NCBI RefSeq assembly: GCF_003854895.1
Contig: NZ_CP033966.1
Location: forward strand, 310,001 to 374,000
Source of the DNA: Pigmentiphaga sp. H8
GTDB taxonomy: Bacteria > Pseudomonadota > Gammaproteobacteria > Burkholderiales > Burkholderiaceae_B
Direction of reading: 5' to 3'
Length of the DNA stretch: 64,000 nucleotides
Part shown: in pieces, positions 39,926 to 48,575 of the stretch
Position numbering within the stretch: the first letter of the stretch is position 1
Layout of the letters: each line of letters opens with the position of its first letter
Made by a program: the position numbers and the translations under genes
Notes under the pieces: model-generated
Told to the model about the DNA's origin: nothing
What the model saw: the letters and a program-made list of their open reading frames with translations, nothing else
Databases searched by the model: none

Positions 39926-40870
39926 ATGATCTCCGTATTGATCGAGAAAGCGGTGGGAGCGGTCGCGCTGCTCGTCATCGTGTCGCTGATGGCTTTCGGC
40001 CTGAGCGCGCTGTCGCCGCGCCATCCCGAGGTGCACCGGTTGGGGGCGGACGCCCCCGAGTCGGCCGTGCGCGAGGTCCGGCACGAGCTGGGGCTGGACC
40101 GCCCGCTGGCGGCGCAGTTCGTCGAATGGGCGGGCAGCGCCGTGCGCGGCGACCTGGGGCGCTCCTACGTGTCGGATACGTCCGTCGCGGAAGAGATCGC
40201 CGTGCGCGCGCCCCGCACCCTGTCCATGGTGACGCTGGCGATCGTGATCGCCTGTGCGCTGGGCCTGGCCCTGGGAGTGTCGTCGGCGCTGGCGAGACGT
40301 CCCGCCACACGGCGTTGCCTCGCGGTGTTCACCGGGCTGGTGCAGGCGGTGCCGGGCTTCTGGCTGGGCATCCTGCTGGTGACCCTGTTCGCGCTGCAAC
40401 TCGGCTGGCTGCCGGCTACCGGCTACGTGCCGGCGTCGGTGTCGGTACCGGGCTGGCTGCAATCCATCCTGCTGCCGTCGATCGCGCTGGGCCTGCCGTC
40501 CACCGCGGCGATCGCCCGCCAACTGCGTGGCGCGCTGGCCGGCGAACTGGGCGAGGACTACGTCCGCAACGCCGTCGCCCAAGGCTTCGACCGGATGCAC
40601 ATCGTACTGCGCCATGCACTGCGCAATGCGATGGGCCCCGCGGTCACCATCATCGGCTTCCAGGTGGTGGTCAAGCTCAGCACCGTGGTGGTGGTGGAGC
40701 GGGTCTTCGCCATCGACGGCCTGGGGACCCTGGCGCTGGACGCGGTCTTCCGCGGCGATACGCCCGTCCTGCTCGGCTGCGTGATGACGTTCGCGCTGAT
40801 CGTCGTCGTCGTGAATCTTTTCGTGGACCTGGCCTACACATGGATCAATCCGAGAACGCGGGCCGCATGA
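39926..40870 (+). CDS. ABC transporter permease, DppB type
   Basis: A 314-residue inner-membrane permease of the peptide/nickel importer family, with about six helices. It has the signature DPP/OppB pattern HELGLDRPLAAQFVEW near residue 57 and the EAA-type loop RNAVAQGFDRMHIVLRHALRNA. CAGGAG precedes the ATG at 39926. Its stop overlaps the ATG of the next gene (ATGA), so the two membrane subunits are coupled. Confidence 0.94.
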   Translation: MISVLIEKAVGAVALLVIVSLMAFGLSALSPRHPEVHRLGADAPESAVREVRHELGLDRPLAAQFVEWAGSAVRGDLGRSYVSDTSVAEEIAVRAPRTLSMVTLAIVIACALGLALGVSSALARRPATRRCLAVFTGLVQAVPGFWLGILLVTLFALQLGWLPATGYVPASVSVPGWLQSILLPSIALGLPSTAAIARQLRGALAGELGEDYVRNAVAQGFDRMHIVLRHALRNAMGPAVTIIGFQVVVKLSTVVVVERVFAIDGLGTLALDAVFRGDTPVLLGCVMTFALIVVVVNLFVDLAYTWINPRTRAA

Positions 40871-42765
40871 TGGCCGCCATGGTGCGCCTGCCGCGATGGC
40901 TGGGCCTGGACGTGGCCAGCCGGCGCCTGGTACCGCCCGGCCTGCGGTGGCCCGTGCTGCTGTTCGCCTTCCTGATCGCCTGTGCCCTGATCGGGCCGTG
41001 GCTGGCGCCGCACGACCCGGACGCGCAGGACCTCCTGGCCAGCCTGGCCGGGCCGTCGTCCGGCCACTGGCTGGGCACCGACGAGCAGGGCCGCGACGTC
41101 CTGAGCCGGCTACTGTACGGACTGCGCGTCGATCTCCTGGCGGCGCTGCTCGCGGTGGGCTGCGGCGCTGCGCTGGGCGTGCCCGCTGGGACGCTGATCG
41201 GCTTCGTCGGCGGGCGCTTCGACCGGTTCTGCATGTGGCTGGTCAATGCCGCGCTGTCGCTGCCGCCCATCGTGCTGATCCTGGCGGTGGTCGCCGTGCT
41301 GGGCCGCGGGCTGTACGGCTCCATGGTCGCCCTGGGCCTGGTGCTGTCGCTGGCTTTCATTCGATTGGTACGGGGGCAGGTGCTGATGTTGCGGCGGGCC
41401 CCGCACGTCCAGGCGGCCCGGCTGGGCGGCGCATCGCGCCTGCGGCTGCTGGTGTTCCACGTGCTGCCAGGCGTGTATCCGGCCATCGTGATCCAGGTCG
41501 GCCTTTTCCTGCCGGTGGCGCTGCTGGTCGAGGCTTCGCTCAGCTATCTCGGGTTGAGCGTGCAGCCCCCGCAATCCAGCCTGGGCAGCATGCTGCAGGC
41601 CGCGCAGTCGGCGTCGTTGACCGCGCCCTGGCAGGTGTTGCCGCCGGGTATCGCGCTGGTCGTGGTGGCGCTGGTGCTCAATGCGCTGGCCGACGCCGTG
41701 AGCGATCGGCTGCGGCCCCGGACGATGGCCGGCGGCCTGCTGGAATCGGCGCGGGGCCGGGGCCGGCCCGCCAGACCCGCGCAGGACGAGGAGCAGATCC
41801 CGCTGCGCGTCGAAGGCCTGCGCGTGATGGTGGCCGATCCGGCAACCGGGCCGAGGCTGGCGGTGCGCGACGTGGACCTGCGGGTGGACCAGGGCGAGAT
41901 CGTCGCCATCGTCGGCGAATCGGGATCGGGCAAGAGCCTGACGGCCATGTCGCTGCTCGGCCTGATGCCGGCGGGGGCGCACGTGGCGGGCGGCAGCGTG
42001 CTGCTGGCCGGCCGGCAGATGGTGGGTGCGGGGGCGGCGCAGCTGCGGCAGGCGCGCGCGCACGAGATCGGCGTCATCTTCCAGGATCCGCATAGTTGCC
42101 TGAACCCTGTCCACACCCTGGGCAGCCAGTTGATCGAACCCATGGTGCGCCTGAAGGGATGGCCGCGCGCCGAGGCCCGCGCGCGGGCGCTCGCGCTGCT
42201 GGCCGAGGTCGGCGTGACCGAGCCGGCAAGGCGCCTGGACCAGTATCCGCACGAGTTGTCCGGCGGCATCGCCCAGCGCGTCATGATCGCCATGGCCCTG
42301 TCGCGCGAGCCCAGGCTGCTGGTGGCCGACGAGGCGACCAGCGCGCTCGACACCACGGTGCAGGCGCAGGTGCTGGAACTGCTGGCCCGTCTGCGGCGCG
42401 AGCGGCGCCTGTCCATCCTGCTCATCACGCACAGCATGGGCGTGGTCAGCCACGTCGCGGACAGGGTGGTCGTGATGTACGGCGGCGAGGTCGTGGAAAC
42501 GGGGCCGGTCGGGCAGGTGGTGCACCGTCCCGCCCATCCCTATACGCGGGCGTTGCTGGAGGCGGTGCCGCGCAACACGGCACGCCGCGGCGAGCTGGCG
42601 GGCTTGCCCGGGAACGTGCCCCGGCCCGGCGCGGAGTTCCCGGGCTGCCGTTTCGCACCCCGTTGTCCGCGCGTCGCGGCGGCCTGTACCGAGCATCCTG
42701 TCGCCCTGCTGGCGAGCGGTGCGGGCCTGGCGCGCTGCGTGCGTATTTCTGGAGAGGCGGCATGA
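40867..42765 (+). CDS. Fused ABC permease (DppC type) and ATPase (DppD type)
   Basis: A 632-residue fusion. Residues about 25-290 are a DppC-like permease with six helices and the EAA loop HVQAARLGGASRLRLLVFHVLPG. Residues about 315-632 are a DppD-like ATPase with Walker A GESGSGKS (about 351-358), signature LSGGIAQR (about 464) and Walker B LLVADEATSALD (about 485). There is also a Cys-containing oligopeptide/dipeptide C-terminal motif (GCRFAPRCP). Separate genes are the rule in this family, but such fusions occur. No frame break is seen at the junction, so it is a real single gene. Confidence 0.92.
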   Translation: MMAAMVRLPRWLGLDVASRRLVPPGLRWPVLLFAFLIACALIGPWLAPHDPDAQDLLASLAGPSSGHWLGTDEQGRDVLSRLLYGLRVDLLAALLAVGCGAALGVPAGTLIGFVGGRFDRFCMWLVNAALSLPPIVLILAVVAVLGRGLYGSMVALGLVLSLAFIRLVRGQVLMLRRAPHVQAARLGGASRLRLLVFHVLPGVYPAIVIQVGLFLPVALLVEASLSYLGLSVQPPQSSLGSMLQAAQSASLTAPWQVLPPGIALVVVALVLNALADAVSDRLRPRTMAGGLLESARGRGRPARPAQDEEQIPLRVEGLRVMVADPATGPRLAVRDVDLRVDQGEIVAIVGESGSGKSLTAMSLLGLMPAGAHVAGGSVLLAGRQMVGAGAAQLRQARAHEIGVIFQDPHSCLNPVHTLGSQLIEPMVRLKGWPRAEARARALALLAEVGVTEPARRLDQYPHELSGGIAQRVMIAMALSREPRLLVADEATSALDTTVQAQVLELLARLRRERRLSILLITHSMGVVSHVADRVVVMYGGEVVETGPVGQVVHRPAHPYTRALLEAVPRNTARRGELAGLPGNVPRPGAEFPGCRFAPRCPRVAAACTEHPVALLASGAGLARCVRISGEAA

Positions 42766-43664
42766 ACCAGCCTTTGATCGAGATCAGCGGGCTCGCGATC
42801 GACTACCCGGCGCGCCGCCGCCTGGGCGGTCCGCGCGAACGGATACGCGTCGTCGAAGGGGTGGACCTGAGCCTGGACGCGGGGCAGACCCTGGGCCTGG
42901 TGGGCGAGTCCGGATCGGGCAAGAGCAGCATCGGCCAGACCCTGCTGGGCGCCGTGCCGCCCGCCGCGGGCCGCATTCGCGTCGCGCAATGGGACGTGGG
43001 GGCCCTGCGCCACCGCGACTTGCGCGCCTATCGCCGCACCGTGCAGATGGTCTGGCAGAACCCCTATGCCTCGCTGACGCCCACCCTGCCCGTGGGCGAG
43101 CAGATCGGCGAACCCTTGCGCACCGATCCGGGCATGGACGCGGCGGCACGAAGCCGGCGCGTCGCTCAACTGCTGGATCAGGTGGGCCTGCGCGCGGCCG
43201 ACGCGGCCAAGCTGCCCCACCAGTTCTCGGGCGGCCAGCGCCAGCGTGTCGCCATCGCCCGCGCGCTGGCACCGTCGCCCCGGCTGATCGTGCTGGACGA
43301 GCCGGTCAGCGCGCTCGACGTGATCACCCAGGCCCAGATACTGCGCCTGCTGGAAGCGGTGCAGCGCGAGACGCGGGTGGCCTACCTGCTGATCTCGCAC
43401 GACATCGGCGTGGTGCGCTACCTGTCGGACCGTGTCGCGGTGCTCAGGCGCGGCTGCCTGGTCGAGAGCGGCGACGCGGACCAGGTGTGCGAGCGGCCGG
43501 CCCATGCCTACACCAGGGAATTGATCGGATCCATTCTCGAGCCCGGGCCGCTCGAACCGCTGGCGGACGAGATGTCCGCCGGCACACCGTCCCGCCCGGG
43601 CCCGTCATGGGGCGGGACATCTGTACAAGGACCGGTCCGCCAGCGCGGCGAGTGTCCACGATAA
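42762..43664 (+). CDS. ABC transporter ATPase, DppF type
   Basis: A 300-residue ATPase, the second nucleotide-binding subunit of the importer. Walker A GESGSGKSS starts near residue 48, the signature FSGGQRQRVAIARAL near 154, and the Walker B LIVLDEPVSALD after it. The start ATG overlaps the stop of the fused permease-ATPase gene (ATGA). The C-terminal tail beyond about residue 255 is Pro/Gly/Ser-rich and not conserved-looking. It pairs with the ATPase half of the fused protein. Confidence 0.94.
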   Translation: MNQPLIEISGLAIDYPARRRLGGPRERIRVVEGVDLSLDAGQTLGLVGESGSGKSSIGQTLLGAVPPAAGRIRVAQWDVGALRHRDLRAYRRTVQMVWQNPYASLTPTLPVGEQIGEPLRTDPGMDAAARSRRVAQLLDQVGLRAADAAKLPHQFSGGQRQRVAIARALAPSPRLIVLDEPVSALDVITQAQILRLLEAVQRETRVAYLLISHDIGVVRYLSDRVAVLRRGCLVESGDADQVCERPAHAYTRELIGSILEPGPLEPLADEMSAGTPSRPGPSWGGTSVQGPVRQRGECPR

Positions 43665-43681
43665 CGAGGGGGAGAACATCC

Positions 43682-44764
43682 ATGAAGCATTGCAGCGCGC
43701 TGTGGCTGGCAGCGGGGCTGTGCGCCGCGCCGGCGTTCGGCCAAAGCAGCGTCGTCATCTACGGTACGGTGGATGCCGGGGTACAGGTGGTCGATGACAT
43801 CGGCGGACGCAGCCGATGGTCGCTGGGGTCCGGCGCCATGCAGCCCGAGCGTTTCGGCCTGCGTGGCGTGGAGGACATGGGGAACGGGCTCAAGGCGGAT
43901 TTCCGGCTTGAGACCGGCATCCTGACCAAGAGCGGGCGGCAGGTGGTGGCGGACCGGTTGTTCAACCGTGAAGCCAGCCTGGGCCTGAGCGGCGCCTTCG
44001 GGTCCTTCCGCATGGGGCGGATGCCGGACCTGATGTACGAGTTCATTCCCAAGTACCTCAGCCCGCCGGCCTTGACCGCCATCGTCGCCAAGCATCCCGG
44101 CAACTGGGACAACTACGCCAGCCAGTACCAGTTCGGCAATTCCGCGATGTACACCACGCCGGACTTCGGTGGCTTCAAGCTGGCCGCTCAGTACGGCTTC
44201 GGCGAGGTGCCGGGGGATTCGCGCCGCAACCGCAACATGAGCGTGGGGGCGACCTATACCGCCGGGCCCTGGCGCACCGCGCTGGTGGCTTCCGAGCATC
44301 GTAACCGGCCCGTCGATATCGCCGGCCGCATGGGACTCACGCAGGCGTTCGGTGTCACCCTGACTCCGGGGGTCGCCGTGACGACCGACACGGTGCGCAA
44401 CGTCGCGGTCGGCACGTCGTGGCGGGGGGCCTCGACCATCGTCGGCGTGGCCTATTCCCGCACCCGCATGTCGGCGCTGGGCGGCGACGCCACCCAGCAC
44501 AACGTGGACATCGGCGGCGCCTGGACCTACGCGCCGTCGCAGACGGTTCAGGCCACGTTCACGCATTCACGGTTCGAGGGCGCGCGCTGGAACCAGTTGA
44601 AGCTCGTGGGCATCTACGGGTTCTCCAAGCGCACCAGCGCCTACCTGCTCGGACAGTACCAACGGGCCGCCGGTGACGCGAAATTCGCCGCCATGCAGGA
44701 CATAGGCGTGGCCTCCGGCCGTTCACAGACCATGTTGACGGCAGGCATAATCCATTCCTTCTGA
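43682..44764 (+). CDS. Outer-membrane general porin (Gram-negative porin family)
   Basis: A 360-residue porin. The signal peptide (KHCSALWLAAGLCAAPAFGQ) is followed by SSVVIYGTVDAGVQ, the standard first strand of betaproteobacterial trimeric porins. Alternating hydrophobic strands and a C-terminal Phe (HSF) follow. It starts 17 bases after the ATPase stop, so an outer-membrane entry pore is made with the importer. It is followed by a hairpin and then the MarR gene. Confidence 0.92.
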   Translation: MKHCSALWLAAGLCAAPAFGQSSVVIYGTVDAGVQVVDDIGGRSRWSLGSGAMQPERFGLRGVEDMGNGLKADFRLETGILTKSGRQVVADRLFNREASLGLSGAFGSFRMGRMPDLMYEFIPKYLSPPALTAIVAKHPGNWDNYASQYQFGNSAMYTTPDFGGFKLAAQYGFGEVPGDSRRNRNMSVGATYTAGPWRTALVASEHRNRPVDIAGRMGLTQAFGVTLTPGVAVTTDTVRNVAVGTSWRGASTIVGVAYSRTRMSALGGDATQHNVDIGGAWTYAPSQTVQATFTHSRFEGARWNQLKLVGIYGFSKRTSAYLLGQYQRAAGDAKFAAMQDIGVASGRSQTMLTAGIIHSF

Positions 44765-44773
44765 TCCGCTCCG

Positions 44774-44794
44774 GGGCCGGCGCGCAGCCGGCCC
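44774..44794 (+). terminator. GC-rich hairpin after the porin gene
   Basis: GGGCCGGC (44774-44781) pairs with GCCGGCCC (44787-44794) around GCGCA, 10 bases after the porin stop. No U-tract follows, so it may reduce rather than stop transcription into the MarR gene. Confidence 0.4.
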
Positions 44795-44831
44795 GCAGGC
44801 TTCATCGATCAACAGACGCGAGTACTCCTAC

Positions 44832-45305
44832 ATGTCGTCCGACACCCGTGCTTTTCCGTCGCAATCGACAGTCCATCTCCAGATCGCGCGGACCTACGCG
44901 GCCTGCATTTCGGCCTTCGAGCAATACACGGACATCCATATCGTCCGCTGGCGTGTGCTGTTCATGCTGTACAACCGGGGCGAGTCCACCCAGAAGGAAC
45001 TGGCCGAGCATACCGGGCTGGACGGGTGGTCCATCACCCGCGCCGTCAAGCCCATGGAGGAAGAGGGCTTCATCGAGCGCGAACTGGTGCGGTCCGACAA
45101 CCGGCTGACCCTGGTCAGGCTCACGGCTTCCGGCCGCGCCCTGTACAAGCGGCTCGAGAAGCGACGCGAGGCCTTCCTGCGCCATGCGCTGCACGGAATG
45201 GGGCCGGACGAGGTCGAGCTGATGGAGCGTCTCTTGGCCCAGGTCGAGTCCAATCTGGCCGATCCTGAACTGGCGGCGGTGTTCAAGCCGGACTCCACGG
45301 CCTGA
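44832..45305 (+). CDS. MarR family transcriptional regulator
   Basis: A 157-residue MarR-type winged-helix dimer. The DNA-binding part is in STQKELAEHTGLDGWSITRAVKPMEEEGFIERELVRSDNR-type sequence (residues about 52-92), with helices at both ends for dimerisation. It lies 67 bases after the porin gene on the same strand and is the most likely regulator of the operon through the palindromes at 33672-33721. It could also act on the hydrolase-Bug pair that starts 109 bases downstream. Confidence 0.9.
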   Translation: MSSDTRAFPSQSTVHLQIARTYAACISAFEQYTDIHIVRWRVLFMLYNRGESTQKELAEHTGLDGWSITRAVKPMEEEGFIERELVRSDNRLTLVRLTASGRALYKRLEKRREAFLRHALHGMGPDEVELMERLLAQVESNLADPELAAVFKPDSTA

Positions 45306-45318
45306 CAAGGCGCGGCTC

Positions 45319-45350
45319 ATTCATGAATTCCTGATATCAATCTATAGGAA
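45319..45350. promoter_or_regulatory. Palindromes upstream of the hydrolase-Bug pair
   Basis: ATTCATGAAT (45319-45328) is a perfect palindrome, and TTCCT (45328-45332) and AGGAA (45346-45350) form a second pair in the same AT-rich gap. The gap (45306-45414) must hold the promoter of the following two genes. No regulator is assigned. Confidence 0.35.
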
Positions 45351-45414
45351 CAATTCAATTCCGAAAAAGAATGCCCTTTGCTAACTTGGGCAGATCCCGT
45401 ATCGGAATGCATGA

Positions 45415-46308
45415 ATGAAAGCAGTCTTCGCAGGCTACGACCAGGAAGCGCTGGACTACCAGTACGACAACCAGCGCTACTGTCCCACCTTCCGCCAGAC
45501 CCTGGACGAGGGCGCGCGCCTGAGCCTGGAGGCCGCACCCTTGCGCACCGAACACGATGTGCGATGGGGCGCGCACCAGGATGCCCGGCTGGACATCTAC
45601 GCGCCGGCCGGGCCCGGCCCCCATCCCGTCGTCGTCTATGTGCATGGCGGCGCCTGGCTGGGGCAGAACAAGGAAGAAAGCGCCTTCGCTGCGTCCGCCT
45701 TCGTGCGGGACGGCTGCATGTACGTGGCGCTGGGCTTTCCCCGCGCCTCGCAGGTGCCCTTCGCCGAGATGGTCGCCGCCGTGCGCGAAGGCGTCGGCTG
45801 GATCGTGCGCAACATCGCCCGCCATGGCGGCGATCCGTCGCGTATCGTGCTGATCGGCCATTCTTCCGGCAGCCATCTGGTTACCCAGTGCCTGATCCAC
45901 GACTGGACGGCGGACGGCCTGCCGGGCAACGACTTCGCGGGCGCCGTGCTGGTCAGCGGGCTGGGCCATCTGGAGCCCGTGCGCCTGTCCTATCGCAACC
46001 AGCGCCTGCACCTGACGCCGGAGCAGGTGCGGGAGTTCTCGCTGCTGGACAACGAACCCAGCGGCCGCACGCCGGTCGTGGTGGCGGTGGCCCGCGGCGA
46101 TACCGACGAGTTCCGCAGGCAGAGCGGGGAAGTGGCCCGCTACTGGCGCGAACGCGGCCTGCTGGCTTCCGAGCACGTGTTCGAAGGCCGTCATCACTTC
46201 GATGTGATCCTCGACCTGTGCGACCGGTCGAGCACCCTGTATCGCGCCGTCATGCAGTTGATCGAGGGGAGCGGCGCCCGCTTTGCCCACCGGAGAACTC
46301 CGACATGA
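45415..46308 (+). CDS. Alpha/beta hydrolase (kynurenine formamidase/esterase-like)
   Basis: A 297-residue alpha/beta hydrolase. The oxyanion motif HGGAW, nucleophile elbow GHSSGSH and a C-terminal catalytic His in GRHHFDVI are present. The mix of HGGxW and GHSxG resembles arylformamidases and HSL-type esterases. It has no signal peptide. Its stop overlaps the start of a Bug gene, so an amide or ester substrate is probably imported by the partner and hydrolysed here. Confidence 0.88.
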   Translation: MKAVFAGYDQEALDYQYDNQRYCPTFRQTLDEGARLSLEAAPLRTEHDVRWGAHQDARLDIYAPAGPGPHPVVVYVHGGAWLGQNKEESAFAASAFVRDGCMYVALGFPRASQVPFAEMVAAVREGVGWIVRNIARHGGDPSRIVLIGHSSGSHLVTQCLIHDWTADGLPGNDFAGAVLVSGLGHLEPVRLSYRNQRLHLTPEQVREFSLLDNEPSGRTPVVVAVARGDTDEFRRQSGEVARYWRERGLLASEHVFEGRHHFDVILDLCDRSSTLYRAVMQLIEGSGARFAHRRTPT

Positions 46309-47294
46309 GCAGCCTTTCCGATACTCCCCGCCGCGCGCTGGCCGTAGCCCTGTCGCTGTGCGCCTTCGGCACCGCCGCGCAGGCCGCCGACAACTGGCCG
46401 TCGCGGCCGATACGCGTGGTCGTGCCTTACGCGCCGGGCAACGCCGGCGACGTGACCTTCCGTATCGTCCAGCAGGAGCTGGAGGCCCGCCTGGGCGCCA
46501 ACTTCTACATCGACAACAAGAGCGGCGCCTCGGGCAACATCGGCGCCGAGGACGTGGTCCGCGCCGCGCCCGACGGCTACACCCTGCTGCTGGGCGCGAC
46601 CAACAACTTCGCCACCAACCAGTACCTGGCCAAGCTGCGCTACGACCCCATCAAGGACCTGTTGCCCATCACCGTCATCAACAACGCACCGGCCGTGGTC
46701 GTGGTCAATGCCAGCCTGCCGGCCAACAACCTGGCCGAACTGACCGCCTACGCCAAGAAAAACCCCGGCAAGCTGAACTACGGCACGCCGGGCAGCGGCA
46801 CGCCGCCGCACCTGATCGGCGCCCTGTACGCACAGTCGGCCGGCATCGAACTCGTGCACGTGCCCTATCGCGGCTCGCCGCCCGCGGTGCAGGCGCTGCT
46901 GGCGGGCGACGTCCAGATCTTCTTCGCCTCGGCCGGCATCAGCACCGTGGCCGGCCACATCGCCAGCGGCAAGCTCAAGCCGCTGGCCGTGGCGGCGCCG
47001 CAGCGGCTGCCCGCGCTGCCCCAGGTCCAGACCACCGCCGAACAGGGCCTGCCCGACCTCGTGGCCGGCAACTGGTGGGGCCTGGCCGCGCCGGTGGGCA
47101 CCGACCCGGCCATCGTCGGCAAGCTGGCCGACGCCGTGAAGGCCGCCGTGGCCAAGCCCGAGATCGCCCGGCAATTTGAGAAACTGGGCCTGACCGCGGT
47201 CGGCAACACCCCGGCCGAGTTCGGCGCCCAGATCCAGCGCGAGGCCGCCGTCTGGAAGGGCATCATCGAGAAGGCAGGCATCAAGGCGGAGTGA
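46305..47294 (+). CDS. Bug-family periplasmic solute-binding protein
   Basis: A 329-residue TctC/Bug receptor. The signal peptide RRALAVALSLCAFGTAAQA is followed by RPIRVVVPYAPGNAGDVTF (the glycine pair of the usual PAGG is GN here). The ligand-binding loop is RAAPDGYTLLLGATNNF. The ATG at 46305 overlaps the hydrolase stop by four bases. It is the last gene of the accessory block before ychF. Confidence 0.93.
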   Translation: MSSLSDTPRRALAVALSLCAFGTAAQAADNWPSRPIRVVVPYAPGNAGDVTFRIVQQELEARLGANFYIDNKSGASGNIGAEDVVRAAPDGYTLLLGATNNFATNQYLAKLRYDPIKDLLPITVINNAPAVVVVNASLPANNLAELTAYAKKNPGKLNYGTPGSGTPPHLIGALYAQSAGIELVHVPYRGSPPAVQALLAGDVQIFFASAGISTVAGHIASGKLKPLAVAAPQRLPALPQVQTTAEQGLPDLVAGNWWGLAAPVGTDPAIVGKLADAVKAAVAKPEIARQFEKLGLTAVGNTPAEFGAQIQREAAVWKGIIEKAGIKAE

Positions 47295-47389
47295 GCGCGC
47301 CAGGGGGCAGGCGCGGCCGGGCTGCAACCGGGGTGGGGGCGGTACAATGCCCCCCAGCTCCTTTCCATGACAACATAGGTTTCTCCCCC

Positions 47390-48481
47390 ATGGCCCTCCA
47401 GTGCGGCATCGTGGGCCTGCCCAACGTCGGCAAGTCCACACTCTTCAATGCCTTGACCAAAGCCGGCATCGCCGCGGAAAACTACCCCTTCTGCACGATC
47501 GAACCCAACGTCGGCGTGGTCGAGGTTCCCGACCCGCGCCTCGATGCCCTGTCGGCCATCGTCAAGCCCGAACGCGTCGTGCCCGCCACCGTCGAATTCG
47601 TCGACATCGCGGGTCTCGTGGCCGGTGCCAGCACCGGCGAAGGCCTGGGCAACCAGTTCTTGGCCCACATCCGCGAAACCGACGCCATCGTCAATGTCGT
47701 GCGCTGTTTCGAGGACTCCAACGTCATCCATGTGGCCGGCAAGGTCGATCCCATCGCGGATATCGAGGTGATCGAGACCGAACTGGCGCTGGCCGACATG
47801 CAGACCGCCGAGAAGGCCGTCCATCGCAACAACAAGACCGCCCGGTCCGGCGACAAGGACGCCGCCAAGCTCGTGGCCGTGCTGGAGAAGTGCGTGGCGC
47901 AGCTCAACATGGCCAAGCCGATACGCGCGCTCGACCTGTCCGACGAAGAGAAGGCCCTGATCAAGCCGCTGTGCTTCATCACCGCCAAGCCCGCCATGTA
48001 CGTGGGCAACGTCAAGGAAGACGGCTTCACCAATAATCCCCTGCTGGACAAGCTGGTCGAATACGCCAACAAGCAGAACGCGCCCACCGTGGCCATCTGC
48101 GCCGCCATCGAAGCCGAACTGGGCGAGATGGAGGACGAGGACCGCGCGGTGTTCCTGGCCGACATGGGCATGGAAGAGCCCGGCCTGAACCGCCTGATCC
48201 GGGCCGGCTTCAAGCTGCTGGGCCTGCAGACCTATTTCACCGCCGGCGTGAAGGAAGTGCGCGCCTGGACCGTGCCTATCGGCGCCACCGCGCCGCAGGC
48301 CGCGGGCGTGATCCACACCGACTTCGAGCGCGGCTTCATCCGCGCGCAGACCATCGCGTTCGACGACTTCATCCAGTACAAGGGCGAAGCGGGCGCGAAG
48401 GAAGCCGGCAAGATGCGGGCGGAAGGGAAGGAGTACATCGTCAAGGATGGGGATGTGATGAACTTCTTGTTCAACGTCTGA
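47390..48481 (+). CDS. ychF: Redox-regulated ATPase YchF (OLA1 family)
   Basis: A 363-residue P-loop ATPase of the Obg superfamily, of exact family length. The G1 loop is GLPNVGKST (residues 8-16), the G3 region is VDIAGLVAGASTGEGLGNQFL, and the altered G4 motif (NMAKPIRAL region) explains the ATP rather than GTP preference of the family. A coiled coil and the TGS domain at the C-terminus (TYFTAGVKEVRAWTV) are present. It binds ribosomes. It is usually next to pth but is here separated by the accessory block. Confidence 0.97.
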   Translation: MALQCGIVGLPNVGKSTLFNALTKAGIAAENYPFCTIEPNVGVVEVPDPRLDALSAIVKPERVVPATVEFVDIAGLVAGASTGEGLGNQFLAHIRETDAIVNVVRCFEDSNVIHVAGKVDPIADIEVIETELALADMQTAEKAVHRNNKTARSGDKDAAKLVAVLEKCVAQLNMAKPIRALDLSDEEKALIKPLCFITAKPAMYVGNVKEDGFTNNPLLDKLVEYANKQNAPTVAICAAIEAELGEMEDEDRAVFLADMGMEEPGLNRLIRAGFKLLGLQTYFTAGVKEVRAWTVPIGATAPQAAGVIHTDFERGFIRAQTIAFDDFIQYKGEAGAKEAGKMRAEGKEYIVKDGDVMNFLFNV

Positions 48482-48522
48482 CAGCTCTTGCGTCCACCCC
48501 GGCATGGGTGGGCGGCTCCTCG

Positions 48523-48560
48523 ACATCCCCGCCCTGGCGCGTCCTCGGCGGGGATGTTTT
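48523..48560 (+). terminator. Intrinsic terminator after ychF
   Basis: ACATCCCCGCC (48523-48533) pairs with GGCGGGGATGT (48547-48557) around a 13-base loop, followed by TTTT. It lies between the convergent ychF and GST genes and could serve both. Confidence 0.75.
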
Positions 48561-48575
48561 CATTGGCGCGCGCAA

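Noticed and set aside
40867..42765. A missed frameshift joining two ABC genes
   Set aside because: The junction between the permease and ATPase parts is in one continuous frame with a plausible linker, so a true fusion is simpler.
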